From NCBI GenBank assembly GCA_024637295.1, contig JAGXFL010000001.1:311495-375494 (forward strand): 64,000 bases of DNA. The letters run 5' to 3'. Positions within the stretch are counted from its first letter, which is position 1. Each line of letters begins with the position of its first letter. This DNA comes from Sulfuricurvum sp. (lineage in GTDB: Bacteria > Campylobacterota > Campylobacteria > Campylobacterales > Sulfurimonadaceae). This document shows, one piece after another, positions 26,933 to 35,591 of the stretch. A model generated the notes under the pieces. The model was not told the DNA's origin, did no database searches, and saw only the letters and a program-made list of their open reading frames with translations. Made by a program: the position numbers and the translations under genes.

Positions 26933-27859
26933 TCAAATCTCCATTTCTAAGCGATCTTTACCGCTTTTTTTAGCACGATACAATGCAATATCTGAACGGT
27001 GGATGAGTGTGTCAATTGTATCGTCATCACGTATCGCAGTTAATCCTATACTCAAAGTAACACTTATTTGTTCATTTTGGTATAGAGGTTTATTTTGTCG
27101 GCACAATGCTAGAAGTCTATTGCCTACGAGGGTTGCACCTTCCAAATCGGTTCTATTGAGCAGTATGACAAATTCTTCTCCACCAAAACGATAGAGCTTG
27201 TCACCATCTCGAAGAGCTTTTTTGAGTAATTTAGAGGCAAATATCAGAACCTTATCACCGGCGATATGTCCATATCTATCGTTAATTGCTTTAAAATTAT
27301 CAATGTCAATCATTAGTATAAACATTTCATGTGAAAAACGGTCTTTCGACAATAATTCTATGAAGTGTTTTTGCAATGCATGGCGATTGAAAGCTTTTGT
27401 GAGTGGATCAAGTGTTGTGGTAAGTTCGAGCTCATGTACTTGTTTGTTGAGATCTTGGATGATTTGATTTGCTTTGTTGACTTCATTGTTTAAATGAGAT
27501 TGTAAATCACACATTTTTTCAGATATTGTACCCATGTCAATGTATTTGCTGACATCTGGACAATCTAAAAGTTCTGATTGTGATACCGCGATATCCTCGA
27601 TTACTTTATTGCTATCGGTAAACGATCCAATACTTTGCATGGCAATATCTTTGTATCCGTCACGCGTGGAAGCATAGTATTCTTGTAAATCAATAGAACC
27701 GTCCAAATAGGCATCTAAAATTTCTTTAGTAGCTGTTGTTACCAGTTCGGCAAAATCTCCAGGTGTGATTGTTTTTTGTCTAGCGCTAATGGACTCTAAA
27801 TGAAATGAGAGCTCTTTGCAAAATAGGGAAAGAAAGGGGTGAACTTGAGTTGATTCCAT
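26933..27859 (-). CDS. GGDEF-domain diguanylate cyclase
   Basis: A 308-residue protein. The C-terminal half (about 145-308) is a GGDEF domain with active site RFGGEEF and an intact product-inhibition I-site (RDGD) five residues before it, plus DIDNFKAINDRYGHIAGDKVL for metal and GTP binding. The N-terminal 145 residues are helical with an unrecognised region ending in a coiled coil (ISEKMCDLQSHLNNEVNKANQIIQDLNKQVHELE). No membrane segment, so cytoplasmic. It should make cyclic di-GMP. It is the most upstream gene of the long minus-strand cluster and diverges from the DAHP synthase gene. Confidence 0.9.
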   Translation of the reverse strand: MESTQVHPFLSLFCKELSFHLESISARQKTITPGDFAELVTTATKEILDAYLDGSIDLQEYYASTRDGYKDIAMQSIGSFTDSNKVIEDIAVSQSELLDCPDVSKYIDMGTISEKMCDLQSHLNNEVNKANQIIQDLNKQVHELELTTTLDPLTKAFNRHALQKHFIELLSKDRFSHEMFILMIDIDNFKAINDRYGHIAGDKVLIFASKLLKKALRDGDKLYRFGGEEFVILLNRTDLEGATLVGNRLLALCRQNKPLYQNEQISVTLSIGLTAIRDDDTIDTLIHRSDIALYRAKKSGKDRLEMEI

Positions 27860-28009
27860 GGACTCTCTTCTGGGTTTGAATGCGAAATTATTATATATGA
27901 TATTTAATACATTAGATTACGCAATTATACTTCTTAAAACATAAATAGAGCTTTTAGTAAGTAAAATCAGTGCGTTTTTAGGATAATCCGATAGAATTCA
28001 ACTTTAAAA

Positions 28010-28015
28010 TATAAT
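28010..28015 (+). promoter_or_regulatory. Probable -10 box of the DAHP synthase gene
   Basis: TATAAT at 28010-28015, 39 bp before the start, in the 194-bp divergent gap between the GGDEF gene and the DAHP synthase gene. The rest of the gap is AT-rich without other clear elements. Confidence 0.45.
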
Positions 28016-28053
28016 AAATAATTTTTTGTTAGAAATTGCAAGGAGAGTATACT

Positions 28054-29403
28054 ATGGATAATTGGAGTCGTTCAAGCTGGAGAGATATGCCTATAAAACA
28101 ACAGCCGATATATCCTAATGCAGCGCATCTTCAAGAGGTTGAATCCCTACTGAAAAATTATCCGCCACTTGTATTTGCCGGTGAAGCACGTAATCTAAAG
28201 AAAAATCTTGCAGATGTGTGTGAGGGAAAAGCTTTTTTACTGCAAGGTGGAGACTGTGCAGAGAGTTTTTCAGAGTTTCATGCGCATAACATTAGAGATA
28301 CATTTAAAGTTATGATGCAAATGGCGGTCGTTATGACTTTTGCCGGCGGTGTACCAGTTGTTAAAGTTGGACGCTTGGGTGGTCAATTTGCAAAACCAAG
28401 ATCATCCGATAATGAAACAGTCAATGGTGTTACTCTCCCAAGTTATCGTGGAGACATTATCAATGGTGTTGAGTTTACTGAAGCTGCACGTGTTCCTGAT
28501 CCGCAACGAATGGTTCAAGCGTACAATCAATCAGCTGCTACTTTGAATCTGCTTCGCGCATTTGCATCGGGTGGATTGGCTGATCTACATCAAGTTCATG
28601 CTTGGAATCTTGGATTTGTAGGGCAAAATGAATTGACTCAAAAATACGAAGAGCTTTCAAGACAAATCGATAATTCTTTGCGTTTCATGGCAGCTTGCGG
28701 AATCACTTCGGATACGTATCGTACGTTGCGTGAAACAGATTTTTATACGTCACATGAAGCTTTATTACTCCCTTATGAAGAAGCATTTACCCGTCAAGAT
28801 TCATTGACAGGCGATTGGTATGATGTTTCGTCTCACATGCTCTGGATTGGCGATCGTACGCGTCAGTTGGATGGTGCCCATGTTGAGTTTATGCGCGGTA
28901 TTCAAAACCCAATAGGGATTAAGGCAGGTCCATCTATGGATCCAGAGGATTTGATTCGCTTGTGCGATGTTCTCAATCCGAAAAACGAAGCAGGTCGTCT
29001 TAATGTCATCGTTCGTATGGGCGCGGATAAAGTGGGCGATGGGATGCCAAAACTGATTCAAGCGATTGAACGTGAAGGTAAAAAAGTTCTATGGAGCTGT
29101 GATCCAATGCACGGTAATACCATTACAAGCGGCAATGGTTATAAAACACGTCCAGTAGATTCTGTACTTAAAGAAATGAAACAATTTTTCCAAGTACATA
29201 AAGCCGAGGGAAGTTATGCCGGTGGCGTTCACTTGGAAATGACGGGTAAAAATGTAACAGAATGTCTTGGTGGTTCATTTGAAATTACTGAAGAGAATTT
29301 GCAGAGTCGTTATCACACCCATTGTGATCCGCGTCTTAATGCAGACCAATCATTAGAATTAGCATTTTTAATTGCAGACACTCTGAGAGAAGCTCACCCG
29401 TAG
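28054..29403 (+). CDS. 3-deoxy-7-phosphoheptulonate synthase, class II
   Basis: A 449-residue class II (plant-type) DAHP synthase joining phosphoenolpyruvate and erythrose 4-phosphate, the first step of the shikimate pathway. Signatures are [57 protein letters not shown] and [10 protein letters not shown], with the C-terminal [22 protein letters not shown] at 28054 has AAGGAG upstream; the longer frame from 28036 would start at a TTG just before that ribosome site and is rejected. It is a single-gene transcription unit, so the aromatic pathway genes are dispersed in this window. Confidence 0.95.
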   Translation: MDNWSRSSWRDMPIKQQPIYPNAAHLQEVESLLKNYPPLVFAGEARNLKKNLADVCEGKAFLLQGGDCAESFSEFHAHNIRDTFKVMMQMAVVMTFAGGVPVVKVGRLGGQFAKPRSSDNETVNGVTLPSYRGDIINGVEFTEAARVPDPQRMVQAYNQSAATLNLLRAFASGGLADLHQVHAWNLGFVGQNELTQKYEELSRQIDNSLRFMAACGITSDTYRTLRETDFYTSHEALLLPYEEAFTRQDSLTGDWYDVSSHMLWIGDRTRQLDGAHVEFMRGIQNPIGIKAGPSMDPEDLIRLCDVLNPKNEAGRLNVIVRMGADKVGDGMPKLIQAIEREGKKVLWSCDPMHGNTITSGNGYKTRPVDSVLKEMKQFFQVHKAEGSYAGGVHLEMTGKNVTECLGGSFEITEENLQSRYHTHCDPRLNADQSLELAFLIADTLREAHP

Positions 29404-29420
29404 CCTCATTGACTGCGTAG

Positions 29421-29442
29421 CTTTCCCCTAAGAGGTGGAAAG
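29421..29442. terminator. Hairpin between the convergent DAHP synthase and pilT genes
   Basis: CTTTCCCCT and AGG-T-GGAAAG form a nine-pair stem with one bulged base and a three-base loop between the two stop codons. There is no clear U-tract on either side, so termination activity is uncertain. Confidence 0.45.
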
Positions 29443-30513
29443 TTACATTGATTCTATAATACGTAGTAATTCGTCCGGCTTATTAGAATATTGTATAGCT
29501 GTGTCTTTGCTGATGAGTTTTTTGCGTAAGTATTCAACAAGTTCCTGCGTTTGAGTAGTCATCCCTGTTGATGTTTGATTAAGTTGCATTTGTGAATAAA
29601 TCTGGTGTACTTTGTCTTCACGGATTAGATTTGCAATTGCAGGATTTGTGATCATGATCTCTTGTGCAGCCAATCGTCCGCCACCGATCTTTGGAAGAAG
29701 TGCTTGGGAAATAACTGCTACGAGTGAAGTTGACAGTTGAGCACGTACCTGAGGCTGCTCATCTCCACTAAATACGTCAATGATACGATTAATTGTACTA
29801 GGCGCCGAATTGGTATGCAATGTACCAAAGACCAAGTGTCCTGTTTCCGCTGCGGTCAAAGCTGCAGTGATCGTTTCACGGTCACGCATCTCCCCAATCA
29901 AGATTACGTCAGGGTCTTGACGTAATGCATATTTAAGTGCAGCCGAAAAACTATCGGTATCGGTTCCCACATTTCTTTGTGAAAATAGCGATTTTTTATT
30001 AGTATGAACAAATTCTACAGGGTCCTCAACGGTTATGATATGTCGCGCTTCATTAAGATTGATTTCATTAAGCATTGCAGCAAGTGTTGTTGATTTACCA
30101 CTACCGGTTGGCCCAGTTACAAGGATAAGCCCTTTTTCTCGCTTGATAAGATCTTTAAAAATTTTCTTAGCATTGAGCTCATCAAGTGATGGAATAACAA
30201 CAGGAATGATACGAAATGCACAGGCTATTTCATCCATAGTCTTATAGTAATTTGCACGAAAACGACCAACATCGGGGATAACAATTGAAAAGTCCAGCTC
30301 ATTGTTTTCCTCAAACATTTTTTTCTGTTTTTCAGTTAACAGTGAATAGGCCATTTCTTCAATTTGCTTGCCATCCAAAACCGGTAAGTTAAGTGCAACC
30401 AAACGTCCATCAATACGAATTTGTGGTTCAGAACGGCTTACGAGGTGCAAGTCAGACGATTTATAGGCGACAACGCTTTTAAGAAGTTTGTGAATATCAA
30501 GTGCTTGGCTCAT
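29443..30513 (-). CDS. pilT: Twitching motility ATPase PilT
   Basis: A 356-residue PilT-type retraction ATPase: Walker A GPTGSGKST at about 134-142, Asp box, Walker B DVILIGEMRD, the AIRNLIRE-like element near the C terminus (AIANLIREDKVHQ) and His-box GHLVFGTLHTNSA. It powers type IV pilus retraction. It is encoded downstream of gatC and a YffB-like gene, with its ATG overlapping the YffB-like stop by 4 bp. No other pilus genes are in the window. Confidence 0.93.
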   Translation of the reverse strand: MSQALDIHKLLKSVVAYKSSDLHLVSRSEPQIRIDGRLVALNLPVLDGKQIEEMAYSLLTEKQKKMFEENNELDFSIVIPDVGRFRANYYKTMDEIACAFRIIPVVIPSLDELNAKKIFKDLIKREKGLILVTGPTGSGKSTTLAAMLNEINLNEARHIITVEDPVEFVHTNKKSLFSQRNVGTDTDSFSAALKYALRQDPDVILIGEMRDRETITAALTAAETGHLVFGTLHTNSAPSTINRIIDVFSGDEQPQVRAQLSTSLVAVISQALLPKIGGGRLAAQEIMITNPAIANLIREDKVHQIYSQMQLNQTSTGMTTQTQELVEYLRKKLISKDTAIQYSNKPDELLRIIESM

Positions 30514-30854
30514 GGTTGAAAAATTCCTTCATAGTTAGATAAGTCGAAACCGACAATGACGTTTGATTTGTATTCTATCACGGGACGTTTAATAAGGAGA
30601 TTTTCTTTTGACATGCACTCAAGTTTGCGTGCATCATTTAAATCGAGTGACTTTAGATTCAATGTACGATAGGTTGTCCCTTTGGTGTTGAACAATATAC
30701 TAAGGTCAACTTTTTGAACCCATTGCGTTAGTTTGTGGATATCTACAGGAGAGGTTTTAAAATCAACAAAGGTATAGTTGATGTTATGTTCATTTAGAAA
30801 TTTTAGAGCTTTTTTAACGGAATCACAATTTTTGATCCCGTAAACGATTACCAT
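30510..30854 (-). CDS. ArsC/Spx-family protein, YffB type
   Basis: A 114-residue thioredoxin-fold protein of the ArsC/Spx family. It begins VIVYGIKNCDSVKKALKFL with a single Cys at about residue 10 and no CXXC, and contains a GTTYRTLNL segment and KRPVIEYKSNVIVGFD, as in YffB. YffB-type proteins are thought to be glutathione- or thiol-linked reductases of unknown substrate; arsenate reduction is less likely. It lies 5 bp after gatC and overlaps pilT by 4 bp. Confidence 0.82.
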   Translation of the reverse strand: MVIVYGIKNCDSVKKALKFLNEHNINYTFVDFKTSPVDIHKLTQWVQKVDLSILFNTKGTTYRTLNLKSLDLNDARKLECMSKENLLIKRPVIEYKSNVIVGFDLSNYEGIFQP

Positions 30855-30859
30855 AATGA

Positions 30860-31150
30860 TTACTCTATGATTTTAGGAACAATAAAAAAATGATCCATTG
30901 AATGAGGTGCATTGGATAAGATGTCGTCATTTATAGTACGATCCACATTGCCGCGGTCGTCACGCATATAAGTGGCTGAATCGTTCATCATAAATGTGGG
31001 GCTGATTCCATCTGTTTGGAGCTGCGAAAGGTTGTCGACAAAGGAAACAATCTCACTAAGCTGAGAGATCATCTCCTCTCTTTTATCTTGGGGTATTTGA
31101 AGGTAAGAAAGTTTTTCTAATTTTTGCAATAGATTTTCGTCAATTTTCAC
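30860..31150 (-). CDS. gatC: Aspartyl/glutamyl-tRNA amidotransferase subunit C
   Basis: A 96-residue GatC: LLQKLEKLSYLQIPQDKREEMISQLSEIVSFVDNLSQL, followed by MRDDRG and the C-terminal FFIVPKIIE. It stabilises GatA in the GatCAB complex, which amidates misacylated Glu-tRNA(Gln) and Asp-tRNA(Asn) in bacteria that lack GlnRS or AsnRS. gatA and gatB are not in the window. It is first in a three-gene unit with the YffB-like gene and pilT. Confidence 0.92.
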   Translation of the reverse strand: MKIDENLLQKLEKLSYLQIPQDKREEMISQLSEIVSFVDNLSQLQTDGISPTFMMNDSATYMRDDRGNVDRTINDDILSNAPHSMDHFFIVPKIIE

Positions 31151-31268
31151 TGCGTAACCTCTGATCTGAATTTAATAACTTAATTGTAGCGAAAATATGG
31201 GTTTACTAAACTTTAACAATCTCTGGGTTATTATTGTACCAATAACACAATCTAGAACAGGAACCTGT

Positions 31269-31868
31269 ATGAGCATTAAAGAAAATATTCAAACGCTTAA
31301 AGATGAACTTAGCTCAGAAGAGAAATTTTTTGAAAGTGCAATACGTACGGAACGTTTTGTTAAAAAGTATCAGAAACCATTAATTGTATCGGTTACCTCA
31401 TTATTGCTTGCAGTAGGAATTGCTATCGCGTATCAGGCTTATGATCAAGCTAAAGTCGAAAATGCCAATGTAGCATTAAATGCATTATTGATGAATAGCG
31501 GTGATAAAGAAGCATTGAGCAAGCTTGAAAAAGAAAATCCTTCATTATATGAGCTGTTTACATTGTCTAAAGCGATCAAATCAGCTGATGTTAAAACACT
31601 GCAGTCACTGACTCAGGCAAAGACACCCGAAATTGCAGATTTAGCAACCTATGAAAATGCGGTGCTTATGAATGATCAAAAGGCATTAGAATCGTATACA
31701 AAAAAGCAAGGCGCCATCTATCAAGATATAGCATTAATTGAGATTGCTGTCATGTTGATTCAAAAAGGCGACATACTCTCTGCACAGAACAAATTGGCAT
31801 TGATTAAAGAAGATTCTGCCATGTACCCTACGGCTCAAATTTTGGGTCATTTTGGAGTTAAACAATGA
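31269..31868 (+). CDS. YfgM-like membrane-anchored TPR protein
   Basis: A 199-residue protein with one membrane helix (residues 33-52, PLIVSVTSLLLAVGIAIAYQ) and a periplasmic helical-repeat region (residues 60-199). This layout matches YfgM/TPR_21 proteins, which pair with SecYEG and periplasmic chaperones. The ATG at 31269 has AGGAA eight bases upstream; the frame from 31197 would add a hydrophobic N terminus without a ribosome site. The stop overlaps the start of the BamB-like lipoprotein by 4 bp, the same gene pairing as yfgM-bamB in E. coli. Confidence 0.78.
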   Translation: MSIKENIQTLKDELSSEEKFFESAIRTERFVKKYQKPLIVSVTSLLLAVGIAIAYQAYDQAKVENANVALNALLMNSGDKEALSKLEKENPSLYELFTLSKAIKSADVKTLQSLTQAKTPEIADLATYENAVLMNDQKALESYTKKQGAIYQDIALIEIAVMLIQKGDILSAQNKLALIKEDSAMYPTAQILGHFGVKQ

Positions 31869-32860
31869 AGCAAATATTGATAGGTTTGTCTGTTTGTGGT
31901 GCATTGTTTTTAGCAGGATGTTCTCATAAAGAGGTTTTTAAACCCGTGAATGTAAAAGGTGAATGGAAAAATGCAGGACGTTTAAGTGCATCCATTGAAC
32001 AAATATCACAAACGGCTGCTGTTCTGGAAAATAGGCATATATTGACAAAATCAGGTGAGAAATCACTTCAAATTCCAAAAGAAAACCATTTGATTAATGC
32101 AAGCGGTGGTTGGATAATCACTCAAAATCAGGCTAATAATCTTGAACTTTTTTCTGAAGCTGGCACAGATGAACGTGTTGTTCTCGATTTGAATAGATCT
32201 GTTGCCGCTGCCAGTATTCAAGATGATACGGTTGCTATCTTATTTACGAATAATGAGATGGCGTTGTATTCTTTACAAGCAAAAAAAGTTATATTCAAAG
32301 AGGCATCAGGTACTTCTATAGCTGTAGATGCACGAATAGCAAATCCATATTTTTTGAAAGATCTAGTTCTATTTTTAGGACTCGATGGAAAAATAGTAAT
32401 TGTAAATATTGCTAATAAGCAAGTATTACGTTCGATTATTGTCGGTTCAGATGAGTATTTTAATAATGTCACTTACCTAAATGTTATCGAAAATAACATG
32501 ATTGCATCGACTGGAAATGGATTATTAGCCTTGTCCGATAAAGAACAACGTGAAAAATATGAAATTCGTGATATTGCATATACACAAGAAGGAATTTGGC
32601 TGACTACCAAGCAAGGAGAGGTTATTGCTTTAAGTCCGACATTGCAGTTTAAAGGGAAGCAAAAATTTCCATTTGCCCATTTTGTAGGGATCAGTGTCCA
32701 AAATGATCGTGTCTATGTTTTGGAACAAGAGGGATATATGATAGCACTTACTAAAAATCTTCTCTCTTTTGATGTATTTGATGTTGATATGGACCATGAT
32801 CCTGTATTTGTTGGTGACGGTCGATTTTATTTTGATGATCGGTATATCTCAATTAAATAA
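31865..32860 (+). CDS. BamB-like lipoprotein (beta-propeller)
   Basis: A 331-residue lipoprotein: signal peptide and lipobox FLAGC with the lipidated Cys at about residue 19. The remaining 310 residues alternate short beta strands in a PQQ-like propeller pattern (for example GGWIITQNQANNLELFSEAG, DDTVAILFTNNEMALYSLQA, EGIWLTTKQGEVIALSP). This fits BamB, the scaffold lipoprotein of the outer-membrane barrel assembly complex, and the upstream YfgM-like partner supports it. Sequence similarity to BamB is low by eye, so a general propeller lipoprotein is the fallback call. Confidence 0.7.
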   Translation: MKQILIGLSVCGALFLAGCSHKEVFKPVNVKGEWKNAGRLSASIEQISQTAAVLENRHILTKSGEKSLQIPKENHLINASGGWIITQNQANNLELFSEAGTDERVVLDLNRSVAAASIQDDTVAILFTNNEMALYSLQAKKVIFKEASGTSIAVDARIANPYFLKDLVLFLGLDGKIVIVNIANKQVLRSIIVGSDEYFNNVTYLNVIENNMIASTGNGLLALSDKEQREKYEIRDIAYTQEGIWLTTKQGEVIALSPTLQFKGKQKFPFAHFVGISVQNDRVYVLEQEGYMIALTKNLLSFDVFDVDMDHDPVFVGDGRFYFDDRYISIK

Positions 32861-33687
32861 TGTCAAAAGAGCTAGAAGCCTTTTTAGAATACATAACTAT
32901 CATTCGATCGTTAAGTCTAAAAACGGTAAGTGCCTATCGTAGTGACCTTTTGGAAATCGAGTCGGTATCTCAAAAGGCGTTGATAAGCTTGGACTCATCC
33001 TTGATCTTCGCAGCACTTTCTTCGATTCACAATAAGCGAACACTGAATCGAAAACTCTCGGCCATAAATTCGTTTTTGGATTTTTGTCACCGCTATCAAT
33101 ATGATTCGAGGCTTTCAAAACTTTCACTTTCAAAACTCCCAAAAACATTACCAAAATATGTCCCTTATGAGTCCATAATGAAATCTTTAAATTCCATTGA
33201 TAAGGCTACATGGTTGGGAATGCGCGATTATGCCTTGATATTATTCCTATATGCAACCGGAACACGTATTAGTGAGTGTTTAGAGGTAAAGGAAGAAGAT
33301 ATACAGGAGCAGTGGCTGCGTGTTCGGCATGGAAAAGGGGATAAAGAACGGTATATTCCAATTGCACAAGAAGCACTGAGTGCACTTAGACATTATCAAG
33401 AAGTGATACCATTTCGCAACAATCATCTATGGGTCAATTATAAAGGTGAACAATTGAGCCGTATTTCAGCATTTAAAATTTGTCAAAAATATCTGGGTAC
33501 GTCTCCACATACCTTGCGACATTCATATGCTACAGGTCTTATCCTTGGGGGTGCTGATCTGAGGGTTGTGCAAGAACTTTTGGGTCATGCATCGTTGTTG
33601 ACAACACAAATCTACACACATGTTCAAAAGCAAAATCTGCATGAAACCGTTTTAAGCTGTCATCCACTGTCGAAGGAACTTATATGA
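32860..33687 (+). CDS. Tyrosine recombinase, XerC/XerD-like
   Basis: A 275-residue integrase-family recombinase with an N-terminal SAM-like core-binding domain and a complete catalytic set: Arg136 (GTRISECL), Lys159 (GKGDKER), His217 and Arg220 (HTLRHSYATG), His243 (LLGHASLLTT) and Tyr252 (IYTHV). Its length fits XerC/XerD rather than a phage integrase. It starts on the last base of the BamB-like stop and its stop overlaps coaX by 4 bp, so it is a fixed housekeeping gene and not part of a mobile element. Campylobacterota mostly resolve dimers with the longer XerH, so its role is open. Confidence 0.85.
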   Translation: MSKELEAFLEYITIIRSLSLKTVSAYRSDLLEIESVSQKALISLDSSLIFAALSSIHNKRTLNRKLSAINSFLDFCHRYQYDSRLSKLSLSKLPKTLPKYVPYESIMKSLNSIDKATWLGMRDYALILFLYATGTRISECLEVKEEDIQEQWLRVRHGKGDKERYIPIAQEALSALRHYQEVIPFRNNHLWVNYKGEQLSRISAFKICQKYLGTSPHTLRHSYATGLILGGADLRVVQELLGHASLLTTQIYTHVQKQNLHETVLSCHPLSKELI

Positions 33688-34301
33688 TATTATGTGATAT
33701 AGGAAATACTACTGTTGATTGGTTTATTGATGGAAAAGCTTCTAAACAAAGTGTTGATAATTTTGATCCTCATCTATACACTGACAAAGTTTGCTATATC
33801 AATGTTAATACGAAGTTATCATCACTTCTGGGCTCTTTGGATCACTGGTATGATATTTCACAGCTTGTAGATAGGGATAAGTATTATCCAACAATGGGAA
33901 TTGATCGAGTCATGGTGTGTGAAGCAATCAGCGATGGTGTCATTGTTGATGCAGGGAGCGCTATTACTGTTGATGTCATGTGTAATGGTCATTATGAGGG
34001 TGGTTTTATTTCACTCGGGCTTAGAAGTGCGCAAGAAGCATATAGACAATTATCTCCTGCATTGGCTGAGTCATTTAACTTTGAGGTTGATTTGACTATA
34101 ATGGCGAAAAATACCCCTGACGCAATTACAATAGGATTTTTGGCACCTTTGATAGATAAGATCAACAGCCTCGGAAAGCCTATATACGTAACAGGTGGTG
34201 ATTCATGTCTTTTCTCATCGTTATTACCCGATGTGATCATGGATGACCATTTGGTCTTTAAAGGGATGCAAAAGCTTATCGAAAAAGGACAATTATGCTA
34301 A
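33684..34301 (+). CDS. coaX: Type III pantothenate kinase
   Basis: A 205-residue CoaX, first step of coenzyme A synthesis. ASKHA-fold motifs are present: MILCDIGNTTVDWFIDG (phosphate 1 with Asp5), GIDRVMVCEAIS, IVDAGSAITVDVM (phosphate 2) and YVTGGDSCLF near the C terminus. It is shorter than most CoaX proteins (about 250) but in line with the reduced forms of Campylobacterota. It overlaps both the recombinase and hisG by a few bases. Confidence 0.9.
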   Translation: MILCDIGNTTVDWFIDGKASKQSVDNFDPHLYTDKVCYINVNTKLSSLLGSLDHWYDISQLVDRDKYYPTMGIDRVMVCEAISDGVIVDAGSAITVDVMCNGHYEGGFISLGLRSAQEAYRQLSPALAESFNFEVDLTIMAKNTPDAITIGFLAPLIDKINSLGKPIYVTGGDSCLFSSLLPDVIMDDHLVFKGMQKLIEKGQLC

Positions 34302-34912
34302 GTGTAGCACTGCCAAAAGGTCGAATCGCCGAAGACACCTTGGAGATTTTTGAATCAATATTTGGAAGTTCTTTTAAGTTCGATGACCGAAAATTAATCT
34401 TGGAAACAGATAATTTTAAATTTTTACTGGTTCGTAACCAAGATGTTGCTACATATGTCTACCATCAAGCTGCTGATATTGGTGTTGTAGGGCTTGATAC
34501 ACTAGAAGAGCAGGGCTTGGATGTCATTCGTTTGCTGGATTTGCAAAAAGGAAAATGCCGTGTAGCCATTGGTATGCGTGCAGGTGAACGTCCAGATTTT
34601 ACAAAGTCTGAGATAAAAGTTGCGACAAAAATGGTCAATATTACAAAGCGATATTTTGCTGAGCGCGCTGTCGCAGCCGATATTATTAAGCTGTATGGTT
34701 CTATTGAATTGGCACCGTTAGTTGGTCTTGCAGACATGATTGTTGATGTAGTCGATACGGGTGCTACCATGAAGCAAAATGGATTGGAAGTGGTAGAAAC
34801 AATCATGGAATCAACAACACATCTCATTGCGAATAAAAATAGCTTTTTTGAGAAAAAGGGTGAAATATTAGATTTATATGGAAAGATAAATAGTTTGTTG
34901 TATCCCCAGTGA
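34295..34912 (+). CDS. hisG: ATP phosphoribosyltransferase, short form
   Basis: A 205-residue HisG: start LSVALPKGRIAEDTLEIF, PRPP region DIIKLYGSIELAPLVGLADMIVDVVDTGATMKQNGLE, and no C-terminal regulatory domain. Short HisG proteins need the HisRS-like partner HisZ for activity and feedback control; hisZ is not in the window. It catalyses the first step of histidine synthesis. It overlaps coaX by 7 bp. Confidence 0.95.
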   Translation: MLSVALPKGRIAEDTLEIFESIFGSSFKFDDRKLILETDNFKFLLVRNQDVATYVYHQAADIGVVGLDTLEEQGLDVIRLLDLQKGKCRVAIGMRAGERPDFTKSEIKVATKMVNITKRYFAERAVAADIIKLYGSIELAPLVGLADMIVDVVDTGATMKQNGLEVVETIMESTTHLIANKNSFFEKKGEILDLYGKINSLLYPQ

Positions 34913-34971
34913 TTCACTATTTGTCAACGATTTTAGACTATAATATCTCCATTACAAAAAAAGGAATTAGA

Positions 34972-35490
34972 ATGTTAAATTATAAAGTTTCTTACGTGTT
35001 GGCCGCAATGATATTTGGATCAAGTGCATTGAGTGCAGAAAGTTTTTCGACTACGGAATACATCAATGTAAGCAGCTCTATACCTGCTTATTCTACTATT
35101 AGTGAGGATATTCCCACAGAGAGATGCCAGGATGTCAAAGAACCGATCCAAAGTGGTACGCAGAATGCTGATTTGGTTGGTGCTGTTGCGGGTGGAGCAC
35201 TTGGCGGTGTGTTAGGTCACAATGTTGGCGGCGGTACCGGAAAAACAGTTGCAACGGTTGCTGGAGCTGTTGGCGGTGTTTTATTAGGGCAAAGTGTAGG
35301 CAGTAAATACAATACGCCACAGGGTAATTCGTATAGAGTAGTACGCAAATGTGAAACCGTGTATACGACAAAATCACGTCAAGTAGTTGACGGATATACC
35401 AATGTTGCCAAATTTAAAGGTCAAGAAATTCGTATTCAAAGTGACCATCCTTTGAAACAAATTCCAGTTACGGTAACCTACAGCTATTAA
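34972..35490 (+). CDS. Exported glycine-zipper 2TM protein
   Basis: A 172-residue exported protein: signal peptide YKVSYVLAAMIFGSSALSA, then a Cys-containing stretch (TERCQDVKEP), and a glycine-zipper segment (AVAGGALGGVLGHNVGGGTG, continuing AGAVGGVLLGQSVG) of the Rick_17kDa_Anti/2TM_2 type. A C-terminal beta region follows (YRVVRKCETVYTTKSRQVV). Such proteins sit in the outer membrane and affect envelope integrity. The ATG at 34972 has AAAGGAA upstream; the longer frame from 34909 overlaps hisG and lacks a signal start. The two mature cysteines might pair. Confidence 0.85.
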   Translation: MLNYKVSYVLAAMIFGSSALSAESFSTTEYINVSSSIPAYSTISEDIPTERCQDVKEPIQSGTQNADLVGAVAGGALGGVLGHNVGGGTGKTVATVAGAVGGVLLGQSVGSKYNTPQGNSYRVVRKCETVYTTKSRQVVDGYTNVAKFKGQEIRIQSDHPLKQIPVTVTYSY

Positions 35491-35494
35491 ATTC

Positions 35495-35526
35495 ATGCCT
35501 CTATTTAGGGGGCATTGCTTTTTTCT
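35495..35526 (+). terminator. Rho-independent terminator after the glycine-zipper gene
   Basis: ATGCC (35495-35499) and GGCAT (35511-35515), extended by a C-G pair, form a hairpin followed by TGCTTTTTTCTT. It closes the unit from the YfgM-like gene to the glycine-zipper gene. Confidence 0.75.
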
Positions 35527-35591
35527 TACCCCTCTTTTAGCCATATTTTGTTAAAATAATTGATATTTATTAAAATGTATCAGGAGATTTC

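Noticed and set aside
32860..33687. Tyrosine recombinase as the integrase of a mobile element
   Set aside because: It overlaps housekeeping genes on both sides, has normal composition, and no attachment repeats or cargo are present.
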